From Flavobacterium cerinum (GTDB taxonomy: Bacteria; Bacteroidota; Bacteroidia; Flavobacteriales; Flavobacteriaceae): DNA of 64,000 nt. A program made the translations under genes and the position numbers. Shown piece by piece: positions 1 to 7,284 of the stretch (position 1 is the stretch's first letter; each line of letters begins with the position of its first letter). Under the pieces are notes generated by a model. That model searched no databases and was not told where the DNA came from. It was given only the letters and a program-made list of their open reading frames with translations. Location of the stretch: the NCBI RefSeq assembly GCF_004028155.1, contig NZ_SBII01000001.1:558001-622000 (forward strand). Direction: 5' to 3'.

Positions 1-270
1 AAAGCAGGAAACAGCTTCATTAATAAGAGCTTCAGCCTCTATTCCAATAGCTGTAAATATCGTGTCAAGTCTGGAAAGGTGATTAATAGTATCAATTCTG
101 TGTTTTTCAAGTACTATAACCAAATCTTTAGAAGTTGCATTTACTAAAGTATCGCTTAACATAGGTATCATGACACCTTCAGCCCAATAGAGTTCCCTGA
201 GCTGTTTTTCGAATAGGCCTCTTAATTCGCGCGCCTGGTCAATATTTTCTTTTGCTATGTTTTGAAGCAT
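1..270 (-). CDS. DUF892 / YciE-like ferritin-like protein (3' part cut off by window edge)
   Basis: Reading leftwards from an ATG at 270, 90 codons stay open to the window edge, so the C-terminal part lies outside. The visible helical sequence, with the segment QLRELYWAEGVMIPMLSD followed by an alternating heptad-like pattern, resembles the DUF892 (YciE/YciF) ferritin-like four-helix family. Members carry a di-metal site and are often stress-induced, but their reaction is unknown. The family metal ligands cannot be checked on the visible part. No gene lies close upstream on this strand, so it is probably monocistronic or first in its operon. The family call is from recognition, not a search. 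Confidence 0.75.
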   Translation of the reverse strand, partial: MLQNIAKENIDQARELRGLFEKQLRELYWAEGVMIPMLSDTLVNATSKDLVIVLEKHRIDTINHLSRLDTIFTAIGIEAEALINEAVSCF

Positions 271-923
271 GATACTGTTTTTTTGTTATCAGGAAAAAAA
301 AGCCGGTTTTAAACTGGCTGATTTTTAGGGGTTAAGTGTTTGTTATTTATAAAGTTACCACGGGGTTATCCTAAGAATATTACAATTAACGTTTCGTTAA
401 CAGTGATTATTTATGTGTAATTGGTCGTAAAAATTTAACATTTTAACGTTTTTTGTTTTATTTGTGTAATTTTACGATTTTAGATAGTATGTTTGTTCGC
501 GAAAATAATACACTGTTTAATTTTGAAAGACAACTTTTAAATTGATCTGTGTGTATAATATAGAGTTTTAATGATCCTGTTGAGGTTTGCGAGGCAGGAG
601 ATAAAGTAAATTTTGGTTCTTGACCTTTATGCAAATTAATAGTGTATGTACCTGCCCAGTATGTATTTCGTATTAATAGATAGTCCGTACTTTTATAAGT
701 GTCGGTTTTATTTGAAGTCCTTTCAAATTGAAAAAATCTATTGTGCCTGTTGCTTTGCGTTGGTTTTAGTTACCAGTTTTTCAAATATTTTTGATTTTTT
801 AATAGTAGGGAAACCGCTGGCTTTTGCTGGCGGTTTTTTTGTTTTATAGCCAGGGATGTAAAAAGTATCCTAAAAGAGATGGCTCATAAACAAATGGTTT
901 ATACTTTTACAAAAACACAGTTT
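271..923. other. 650-bp intergenic region, possible short transcript ending in a terminator
   Basis: I see no convincing protein gene here. A short plus-strand reading frame at 646-849 has a biased, Cys/Phe-rich composition and no RBS or family resemblance, so I do not call it. A perfect TAnnTTTG box lies at 488-495 (TATGTTTG), with a TTTG at 461-464 that is a little too far upstream (23 nt). A hairpin with T-tract lies at 811-840. Box and hairpin would define an RNA of about 340 nt, but I recognise no known RNA family (not tmRNA, RNase P RNA or SRP RNA by their hallmark motifs). Confidence 0.4.
811..840 (+). terminator. Rho-independent terminator
   Basis: AAACCGC at 811-817 pairs with GCGGTTT at 830-836, a 7-bp stem with a 12-nt loop, and a run of seven T follows. 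It ends whatever is transcribed rightwards through 500-810, just before the lipoprotein gene at 924. Confidence 0.65.
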
Positions 924-1799
924 ATGAAAAGCTTCTATATCATATCATCCCTATTTGCAGTTACCCTTTTATCATGCAGCGGCAGTGCGCAGCAATTAAA
1001 AGAATTGGGCAGCACAGACCTTAAAGAAATATCTGGGTTGGAATACCTGCCGCAATCAAAGTCGTTATGGGCTCTTGAGGATAGTGGTAATGAGAACAAA
1101 TTGTATAAAATAACTGATAACGGAAAATCAGAAGCCGAGGTTACTATAACAAATGTTGTAAACACAGATTGGGAAGAGCTGACATCTGATACTGAAGGTA
1201 ATTTATATATTGGCGATTTTGGCAATAATGACAATGCCAGAAAAGATCTTGGCATTTATAAAATAGACAAATCACAGCTTGCAGGTGAGACTGCAGCAGC
1301 TTCGTCTAAAATTACTTTTTCTTATCCTGAACAAACTGAATTTCCTCCAAAAAAATCAAAGCGTATATTCGACTGTGAAGCTTTTTTTGAGCATAAAGGC
1401 AATTTTTACCTGTTCACTAAAAACAGAAGTACCGGTTTTAATGGAAGTTTTAATATTTATAAAGTACCTAACAAAGAAGGCGATCATAAAGCAGTATTAC
1501 TAGGCTCTTTAACAACCTGTTCGACCTACAAGAAATGTGCGGTGACTGCTGCCGATATCAGCCCTGATGGTACTAAAGCAGTATTGCTTACCGGAGATAA
1601 GGTTTTTGTTATTACAAATTTTGCTAACGATAATTTTGCTTCCGGTAAAATGGAAATGTATGAACTGGGGCATGCTTCCCAAAAAGAAGGACTTTGCTTT
1701 AAAGATAACGACACTTTGCTTATCGCAGATGAAAAAGATAAGAAAACAGGCGGTAAACTTTATGAAGTAAAATTATCTGATCTAAAAACCAAACTGTAA
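924..1799 (+). CDS. Secreted lipoprotein, probable beta-propeller (SdiA-regulated-like)
   Basis: The start is set at 924 because it begins a clean lipoprotein signal peptide: Met-Lys, a hydrophobic stretch, then the lipobox LLSC. An in-frame ATG at 879 would place 15 extra residues before it. The mature part has repeated short beta motifs (ISGLEYLP, SLWALEDSGN, DWEELTSD, LYIGDFGNN) like the SdiA-regulated / YjiK-type six-bladed propeller lipoproteins, whose function is unknown. Length is 291 residues. Its last 18 bp overlap the tail of the large convergent gene at 1782-5513, so no terminator fits between them. Propeller assignment is inference. Confidence 0.7.
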   Translation: MKSFYIISSLFAVTLLSCSGSAQQLKELGSTDLKEISGLEYLPQSKSLWALEDSGNENKLYKITDNGKSEAEVTITNVVNTDWEELTSDTEGNLYIGDFGNNDNARKDLGIYKIDKSQLAGETAAASSKITFSYPEQTEFPPKKSKRIFDCEAFFEHKGNFYLFTKNRSTGFNGSFNIYKVPNKEGDHKAVLLGSLTTCSTYKKCAVTAADISPDGTKAVLLTGDKVFVITNFANDNFASGKMEMYELGHASQKEGLCFKDNDTLLIADEKDKKTGGKLYEVKLSDLKTKL

Positions 1800-4700
1800 A
1801 CCAAACGCCACACGACCACCATCGGCAGCATGAAAATAAGATAGCCTGGCGGTAACGGTGTCTGCGCCATTAAGCCATACTGCACCACCGGCACTGTTGT
1901 GCCATTTTCTGGAATTATCGTTGTCAACCCATACACGCCCATAATCAAAACCACCCAGTATTCCATACTTCATTGGGATAATGCTGCTTTTCCAGTTGCC
2001 TAGTGTAAGCCTTACGTCGGTACTATGATAAAACGATTGTTTACCTGTAAAACGTTCGCGTCTGTAGCCTCTTAGATCAGTGTCGCCACCTAAGGTTGCC
2101 GCCTGATAAAATTCAAAATTGTCATTGAATAATACTTTTCCTTTTACGGTTGTGGCTAATACAAGAGCATTATCTGATGTTAATTTGTGTACTATGTTGA
2201 GTGAACTTTCCAAATGTGGGAAATTGCGTTCCAGCTCGTCCAGGCTTGTCTTCCAACCTGCTAAAAGGTTAAATGCTAAACCAAGGGTAGGCAGGGAAGC
2301 ACTGTCGAAATTAGTAAAGCTATAGCGTGCGTTTACTCCTCCAAACTGGCGGTGTTCAAAAAGATTAGAGTCTATAACTCCGGGTTGGTTTACTAATCTT
2401 CCTGTAGTACCGTCTACTTCGATAGTTTCAAAAGGGAGCTGGAATTCTATTGTACTGCCGTGCCTGCCTTCTTTAAAGAAAGAGGGAGTAACCCTAAATA
2501 CCTGAAGTTTTACCCTGTTATAATCCATGCCCAGGTTATCATCATCGTTTTTGGTCTCATTTCCATACCCAAAATAATTGATGCTAAAGTTAGGACTGGT
2601 GTACCATACATCCAAAGCAAAATTCCATTTGCTGGCAAGGTTCATAAATTTTCCGTTATAGCCCAATTCAAAGCCATCGGTCGCAAAAAAGTAATTGGCT
2701 TTTAGGCTGTGTTTTCTGGAGAAAGGTCTTCTGTTAAAGTTGTTTACTGTGTAGTTTACCAGTGTACCTACTTTTACACCGTCATCAGGATTGTAACCTG
2801 CCATTGGATAGCCTGCCCAAACATTGTATTCGGGTTTTTTATAGTCGTAACTGTTGGTTTCATAATCATTGGTCAGTACCAGATTGGTTCTACTGTCAGT
2901 CTTGTATGTGTTTTCTTTACTCTTAAAATCGTATATATTAACCTTCCTGCCATTTTCAACAGTATAATTGTCGTGGTTCTGTCCGCCCAATAAGCGTAAG
3001 AAAATAGGATTGTGCGGTTTTCCTTTTACTTCGAAAGTATCATTATCATCAAGTCCATAAATCCAAATTTCTTTGGTTTCCTTACGGTTGTAAACTTTAC
3101 TGTGGGAAAGAACTTCGGCACCGTCTTTTTTACTGCTGTACATTAGTACTTCGGTAGCACCGTTAGGCAGTCTGGTAATGATAAAACGTTCTTTCCTGTC
3201 GGTGCCGGCAATCAGAACGGTTTTAAGTAAAACAGCACGGTATTCCAGTGCATATTTTTCAAGATGTATTTTTCGCTTCTTTAAATTCGCTTTAATTTCA
3301 TCAATTGTACTGTCCTGTACTTCTTTAGGTAAACCAAGAAAAGCTTTGTCTATAGCTTCATCAGTAAGGCTTTCTCTTAGTTTTTGTGCTTCTTCCAGCC
3401 ATACGCTTTCGTCAGATCGGGTTATCAAAGCAAGATCTTGATCGTAAGGCTCTCTATTGAACCATTTTACATTAGGAATATCATCTTTAAAGGTTTGCAT
3501 ATGACGCAATGCCGGTATATTCATAAGGATAGACAGCAGTGTACCATCGTACATAGAGAATGCCTGATCGCGATCACGGGGAATAGGTCGGTAAATTACT
3601 TTGTCTTTTTCGTCAAATCGCGACCAGCGCCACTGGTCGCTGTGCCTGTCCCAGTCGCCTACAAGCATATCAAATAAACGGGCTTTTATATAAGCTCTTT
3701 CATCAATGGTATATTTTACATCCTTTTGCAGGTTGTTTAAAACATCATCGGTACTTTCTATAAGATCCGGTTTTCCAAAGCTTGCAAGGTCTTTAAATTC
3801 ATCTATAGGACGTTCTTCTACCATGTAGAGTTCATCGCCATATTCTGAATTGTATTCTTTTAGCGTGTTTTGTTTCGGAATATAATATAGTTCAGGATTC
3901 GTGTGGTAGATGCCTGCAGCCTCAGCAAGATCATCCAGAACAAAAGGTGTGTAAGGGTGAGAAGTAGTGTAGAAGTCCAGCAGGAAATCTTCTGCGTAAG
4001 TGTTCTCGAAAGAATTACCTACATAACGATCTTTAAATGCAACCGACTGCAGGAAACGTGTAGCGCTTTTTTTAAGGCCGCGCATTACATATTCTTTTCC
4101 GTCTTTATCTATAATTCGCAGGGATTTAGACTGATGTCCGCCACCGGCTCTACCGGGAGTAAGTCCGCCATGAAGTGTGTCCAGTGATACTGTTTTTACC
4201 TCGATAGGCATACTGTAATATTTTCGGTAATGTTTGCCAAAAAGGAAATTATGCACACCACTTTTTTTAGTCATTTCAGGCGTGTACACTGAAGCTTTTA
4301 CCGTAGCCGGAAATGTATCCGGGTATGGAGCTAATACCGATTCATATTTCTCCAGCATTTTGGTTTCAAAAAGCTTTTCTTCTTTACTGTCTTTTACAGA
4401 AAAGTAAGCAATCTTAGCGCTGCCATCATTGTAAATGTCAAGTATGGCATAACCGGTGCCTCCATAAGAAAAGTCTTTTGAGTTTACGGCTCTGGCAGCT
4501 TCTTCTTTAGAGCCTGCGCCACTAATTATCTGGTGGATATTGTCTTTGTTTATGTACTGTAAGTTATGGTCGTGCCCGGAAACTACAATAACATTGCTCT
4601 TGTCCTGAATTAATGTTTTTATTCTGTTTACCATGCTTCGGTAGACCTTATTCTGAAGATCCTGCGGGCTGGCGCCAGTTGTAGATCTCAGTATATTTAT

Positions 4701-5513
4701 TACCGATCCTATTACAGGTAATGGAATATCAGATTCCAATGGGAATAATTGTTTTCTTGCCGAAAACTGCCCCCCATGTGTACCGTTGCTTAGCAGCGGG
4801 TGGTGTATGGCTAATAAAACGGTTTTGCCTTGTGCTTTGTTAAGAACACTTTCCAATTCTTCAAAAAAAGCGTCACGGGTTTTTATCGTACAGTCATCGT
4901 TAATGGTAGGGTATAGGTCCCAGTCTTCTAAGAACCATTCGCTGTCTATAGCAATAAGAACGATGTTGTCGTTTATCTTAATGTCATTAATACCACAGCC
5001 TTTACCTGGTAGGAAAGCCTTTTTATCTTTCAGCTGTTCTTTAATAAAAGCCTCTTCTTCCTGAAGACCTTTTAATCCGAAATACCAGTCGTGGTTACCT
5101 GGAATAAAGATCGTTTTACCTTCAAAACTTTTGGCAAGTGCCATCTGGCTGTTTAAAGAAGCTTCAGCTTCGTCTCTGTCTTTGCCTGCATCTTTTGGAG
5201 GCATGCCTAACGGATAAATATTATCGCCCAAATAAAGCAGCGATGTATTTTTTCCTGCCGCTTTTAGCTTGTCGTTAACGATAGAAAGCAACTGCTGCGA
5301 TCTTTCGGAAGTAGCATATCCGGCATCGCCTATAAGGAAGAAACGGTGTTGAGGAGTTTGAGCCGGTGTATCTGTGGCTGTCTGGAGAGGTGAGGTTCTT
5401 TTTCCATACTGTGGCTGGTGTGTTGCGCAGGAGTAGGATAAGAATGCAATAAAAAGAGAAATCGTAAGTTTTATATGTACCTTTACAATTATGTTACGCC
5501 AAAAGAATTTCAT
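1782..5513 (-). CDS. Lipoprotein: metallophosphoesterase, kinase-like domain and outer-membrane beta-barrel fusion
   Basis: A 1243-residue protein with a signal peptide and a possible lipobox Cys at residue 29. Residues about 57-350 are a calcineurin-like phosphoesterase with all metal-site motifs: GDAGY at 62, GDN at 96, GNHD at 139, HHP at 237 and GHDH at 313. Residues about 440-720 carry a Gly-rich segment (453-459), basic residues at 478-482, DWDRH at 620-624 and RDRDQ at 646-650. These resemble the nucleotide loop, catalytic DRH and metal-binding Asp of CotH/FAM20/HipA-type atypical kinases. Residues about 840-1243 are beta-strand-rich and end in an aromatic residue, like a BamA/surface-antigen barrel. 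It starts 26 bp from the divergent HD-PycTM gene. Phosphoesterase and barrel are well supported; the kinase-like reading is inference. Confidence 0.8.
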   Translation of the reverse strand: MKFFWRNIIVKVHIKLTISLFIAFLSYSCATHQPQYGKRTSPLQTATDTPAQTPQHRFFLIGDAGYATSERSQQLLSIVNDKLKAAGKNTSLLYLGDNIYPLGMPPKDAGKDRDEAEASLNSQMALAKSFEGKTIFIPGNHDWYFGLKGLQEEEAFIKEQLKDKKAFLPGKGCGINDIKINDNIVLIAIDSEWFLEDWDLYPTINDDCTIKTRDAFFEELESVLNKAQGKTVLLAIHHPLLSNGTHGGQFSARKQLFPLESDIPLPVIGSVINILRSTTGASPQDLQNKVYRSMVNRIKTLIQDKSNVIVVSGHDHNLQYINKDNIHQIISGAGSKEEAARAVNSKDFSYGGTGYAILDIYNDGSAKIAYFSVKDSKEEKLFETKMLEKYESVLAPYPDTFPATVKASVYTPEMTKKSGVHNFLFGKHYRKYYSMPIEVKTVSLDTLHGGLTPGRAGGGHQSKSLRIIDKDGKEYVMRGLKKSATRFLQSVAFKDRYVGNSFENTYAEDFLLDFYTTSHPYTPFVLDDLAEAAGIYHTNPELYYIPKQNTLKEYNSEYGDELYMVEERPIDEFKDLASFGKPDLIESTDDVLNNLQKDVKYTIDERAYIKARLFDMLVGDWDRHSDQWRWSRFDEKDKVIYRPIPRDRDQAFSMYDGTLLSILMNIPALRHMQTFKDDIPNVKWFNREPYDQDLALITRSDESVWLEEAQKLRESLTDEAIDKAFLGLPKEVQDSTIDEIKANLKKRKIHLEKYALEYRAVLLKTVLIAGTDRKERFIITRLPNGATEVLMYSSKKDGAEVLSHSKVYNRKETKEIWIYGLDDNDTFEVKGKPHNPIFLRLLGGQNHDNYTVENGRKVNIYDFKSKENTYKTDSRTNLVLTNDYETNSYDYKKPEYNVWAGYPMAGYNPDDGVKVGTLVNYTVNNFNRRPFSRKHSLKANYFFATDGFELGYNGKFMNLASKWNFALDVWYTSPNFSINYFGYGNETKNDDDNLGMDYNRVKLQVFRVTPSFFKEGRHGSTIEFQLPFETIEVDGTTGRLVNQPGVIDSNLFEHRQFGGVNARYSFTNFDSASLPTLGLAFNLLAGWKTSLDELERNFPHLESSLNIVHKLTSDNALVLATTVKGKVLFNDNFEFYQAATLGGDTDLRGYRRERFTGKQSFYHSTDVRLTLGNWKSSIIPMKYGILGGFDYGRVWVDNDNSRKWHNSAGGAVWLNGADTVTARLSYFHAADGGRVAFGLQFGF

Positions 5514-5539
5514 AATTTGGGTGTATTAAATTCCAGCAT

Positions 5540-6733
5540 ATGAATATTGTTCAAAAAGCCGAAAGTTATGTTTTTGGTTTATTCAAAGATAAACTATCTC
5601 CGGATTATATCTACCACAATTTTAACCATACTTTACGTGTAGTTAATAGTGTCCGGATTATCGCCGAAGCAGAAGGCTTAAACGAAGAAGATATTGAAGT
5701 TTTGGTTTTGGCTGCATGGTTTCATGATTTAGGTTACATTGAAGGGCCTGTAAATCACGAAGTACGCAGTGGCCAGATGGCAATTGAATTCCTTACCGAA
5801 AATGGCTATCCGGAAGAAAAAGCAGATCGTGTCGCTTTGCTGATAAAAGCAACAAAATTGGAAATTGATCCGCATACGCGTGATGAAATGATATTGCGTG
5901 ATGCCGATTGTTCTCATTTTGCAGATACTCATTACTGCCAACTGTCTGAACTATTACGTGAAGAATGGAAAGTTACACAGCATAAAGAGTTTACCGATTT
6001 GGAGTGGGCACTCATCAATAGGAATGTACTGATGAACAAACACCGCTTTTTTTCAAACTATGGAAAAGAAAAGCTTCAGCCGCTTAAAGAAACTAATATA
6101 GCGGTACTCCAGTCTGCCATATGTGTGCTTCAGGATGAAAAAGGTAAAGCACCTAAGGAGAAAAAAGAAAAAAAGAACAAGGATAAAGACAAATCAGAAA
6201 GGCCGGAAAGAGGTATAGATACTGTGTTTCGTGTTACCTTAAACAACCATACCCGCCTAAGTGAAATTGCCGATAGTAAGGCAAATATCCTGTTGTCTGT
6301 GAATGCGATTATCATTTCAATAGCACTTACCACACTTATACCAAAACTTGATAATCCTAGTAATGCGCATTTGATAACGCCCACGCTTATATTGATGATT
6401 TCGAGTATGATCACTATCATATTTGCTATACGTTCTACACAGCCCAAAGTAACGAGTGGTGTGTTTACGCGTAAGGATATCGAAGATCGTAAGGTGAATC
6501 TGCTGTTTTTTGGTAATTTTCATAAAATGCCTCTTGAAGAATATGATTGGGCAATGAATGAAATGATGAAAGACAGGGATTATATTTACGGAACCATGAT
6601 AAAAGATCTTTACTTTTTAGGACTTGTTCTTAATAGAAAATACAAACTGCTTAGAGCTACTTATATTGTTTTTACAGTAGGTATCATCGTGTCTGTAATG
6701 GCATTTGTTTATGCTTTCATAAATGTGATATAA
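5540..6733 (+). CDS. HD phosphohydrolase fused to a PycTM-type membrane domain
   Basis: Residues 1-190 form an HD-superfamily phosphohydrolase: FNHT at 28-31, FHD at 61-63, NHE at 72-74 and RDADC at 120-124 supply the His/Asp metal ligands. A Lys/Glu-rich linker spans about 200-225. The rest has three probable membrane helices (about 250-268, 279-297, 373-394). It opens with the pattern RLSEIADSKANILLSVN, the hallmark of the PycTM (DUF5706) domain, known as the membrane effector of Pycsar anti-phage systems. HD-PycTM fusions are widespread in Bacteroidota. No nucleotide cyclase lies nearby, so a classic Pycsar pair is not present here. It may act on or respond to a nucleotide at the inner membrane; this is inference. 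Confidence 0.8.
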   Translation: MNIVQKAESYVFGLFKDKLSPDYIYHNFNHTLRVVNSVRIIAEAEGLNEEDIEVLVLAAWFHDLGYIEGPVNHEVRSGQMAIEFLTENGYPEEKADRVALLIKATKLEIDPHTRDEMILRDADCSHFADTHYCQLSELLREEWKVTQHKEFTDLEWALINRNVLMNKHRFFSNYGKEKLQPLKETNIAVLQSAICVLQDEKGKAPKEKKEKKNKDKDKSERPERGIDTVFRVTLNNHTRLSEIADSKANILLSVNAIIISIALTTLIPKLDNPSNAHLITPTLILMISSMITIIFAIRSTQPKVTSGVFTRKDIEDRKVNLLFFGNFHKMPLEEYDWAMNEMMKDRDYIYGTMIKDLYFLGLVLNRKYKLLRATYIVFTVGIIVSVMAFVYAFINVI

Positions 6734-6747
6734 ATGGGTTACTCAAA

Positions 6748-6780
6748 CTACAAAAGGCTGCCATTGGCAGCCTTTTGTAG
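6748..6780. terminator. Bidirectional terminator hairpin
   Basis: A perfect 15-bp inverted repeat (6748-6762 with 6766-6780) and a 3-nt loop. A-rich and T-rich ends on both arms suit termination in both directions between the convergent genes ending at 6733 and 6816. Confidence 0.85.
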
Positions 6781-6815
6781 TTATTGTTGAGGCATAAAAT
6801 TTTACAGTGAACAGA

Positions 6816-7271
6816 TTAATTCTTTTCAACTGTATCAATATAATAATGAAGCATGTCTGTAATTCTGTTGGACCAATACAGGTGAAGTAAATAAATGAAG
6901 TATTCATTTTCTGCGCTTTCTTCATTTAAACTGGAGTACTCCTTAACGATATTACTCCTAATTGAAATTAAATCTTTAACAGTATGCTTTAACAGTATAT
7001 TCATTTTGTTTTTAAAATTAGCATCCTTATTCTTTGCAAATTTTCTTTCAATTGATCTTTCTAACGAATCAGCTAATATATTTACCAATGAGTCAGTTTT
7101 AGAGCATTTTTCAACGAGATAAACGTTTAAATCACCTTGGTTGCAATTTTTACATTCATTATTGATCTGATTTTCTAAAGCTTCTAAAGCATTATATTGA
7201 GAAAATAAATTATTACCGCAGAATAGGTTTAAAAGCAGAATTAAATAAAATATTTTTTTAAAATTTATCAC
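6816..7271 (-). CDS. Small secreted protein of unknown function
   Basis: 151 residues with an N-terminal hydrophobic signal (FYLILLLNLF...LFSQ). The mature part is mostly helical and charged. It has three Cys near residues 40-56 (CKNCNQ and EKCSK), which could form a disulfide or bind metal. I do not recognise a family. It starts 13 bp after the GAF-protein gene ends on the same strand, so the two are probably co-transcribed. The perfect hairpin at 6748-6780 ends the unit. Confidence 0.65.
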   Translation of the reverse strand: MINFKKIFYLILLLNLFCGNNLFSQYNALEALENQINNECKNCNQGDLNVYLVEKCSKTDSLVNILADSLERSIERKFAKNKDANFKNKMNILLKHTVKDLISIRSNIVKEYSSLNEESAENEYFIYLLHLYWSNRITDMLHYYIDTVEKN

Positions 7272-7284
7272 ACTATAAATTTTA

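Noticed and set aside
646..849. 67-codon plus-strand reading frame
   Set aside because: Low-complexity, Cys/Phe/Tyr-rich translation with no family resemblance; its end runs through the terminator hairpin at 811-840.
5540..6733. A complete Pycsar defence system
   Set aside because: Only the PycTM-type domain is present; no cyclase gene lies beside it.
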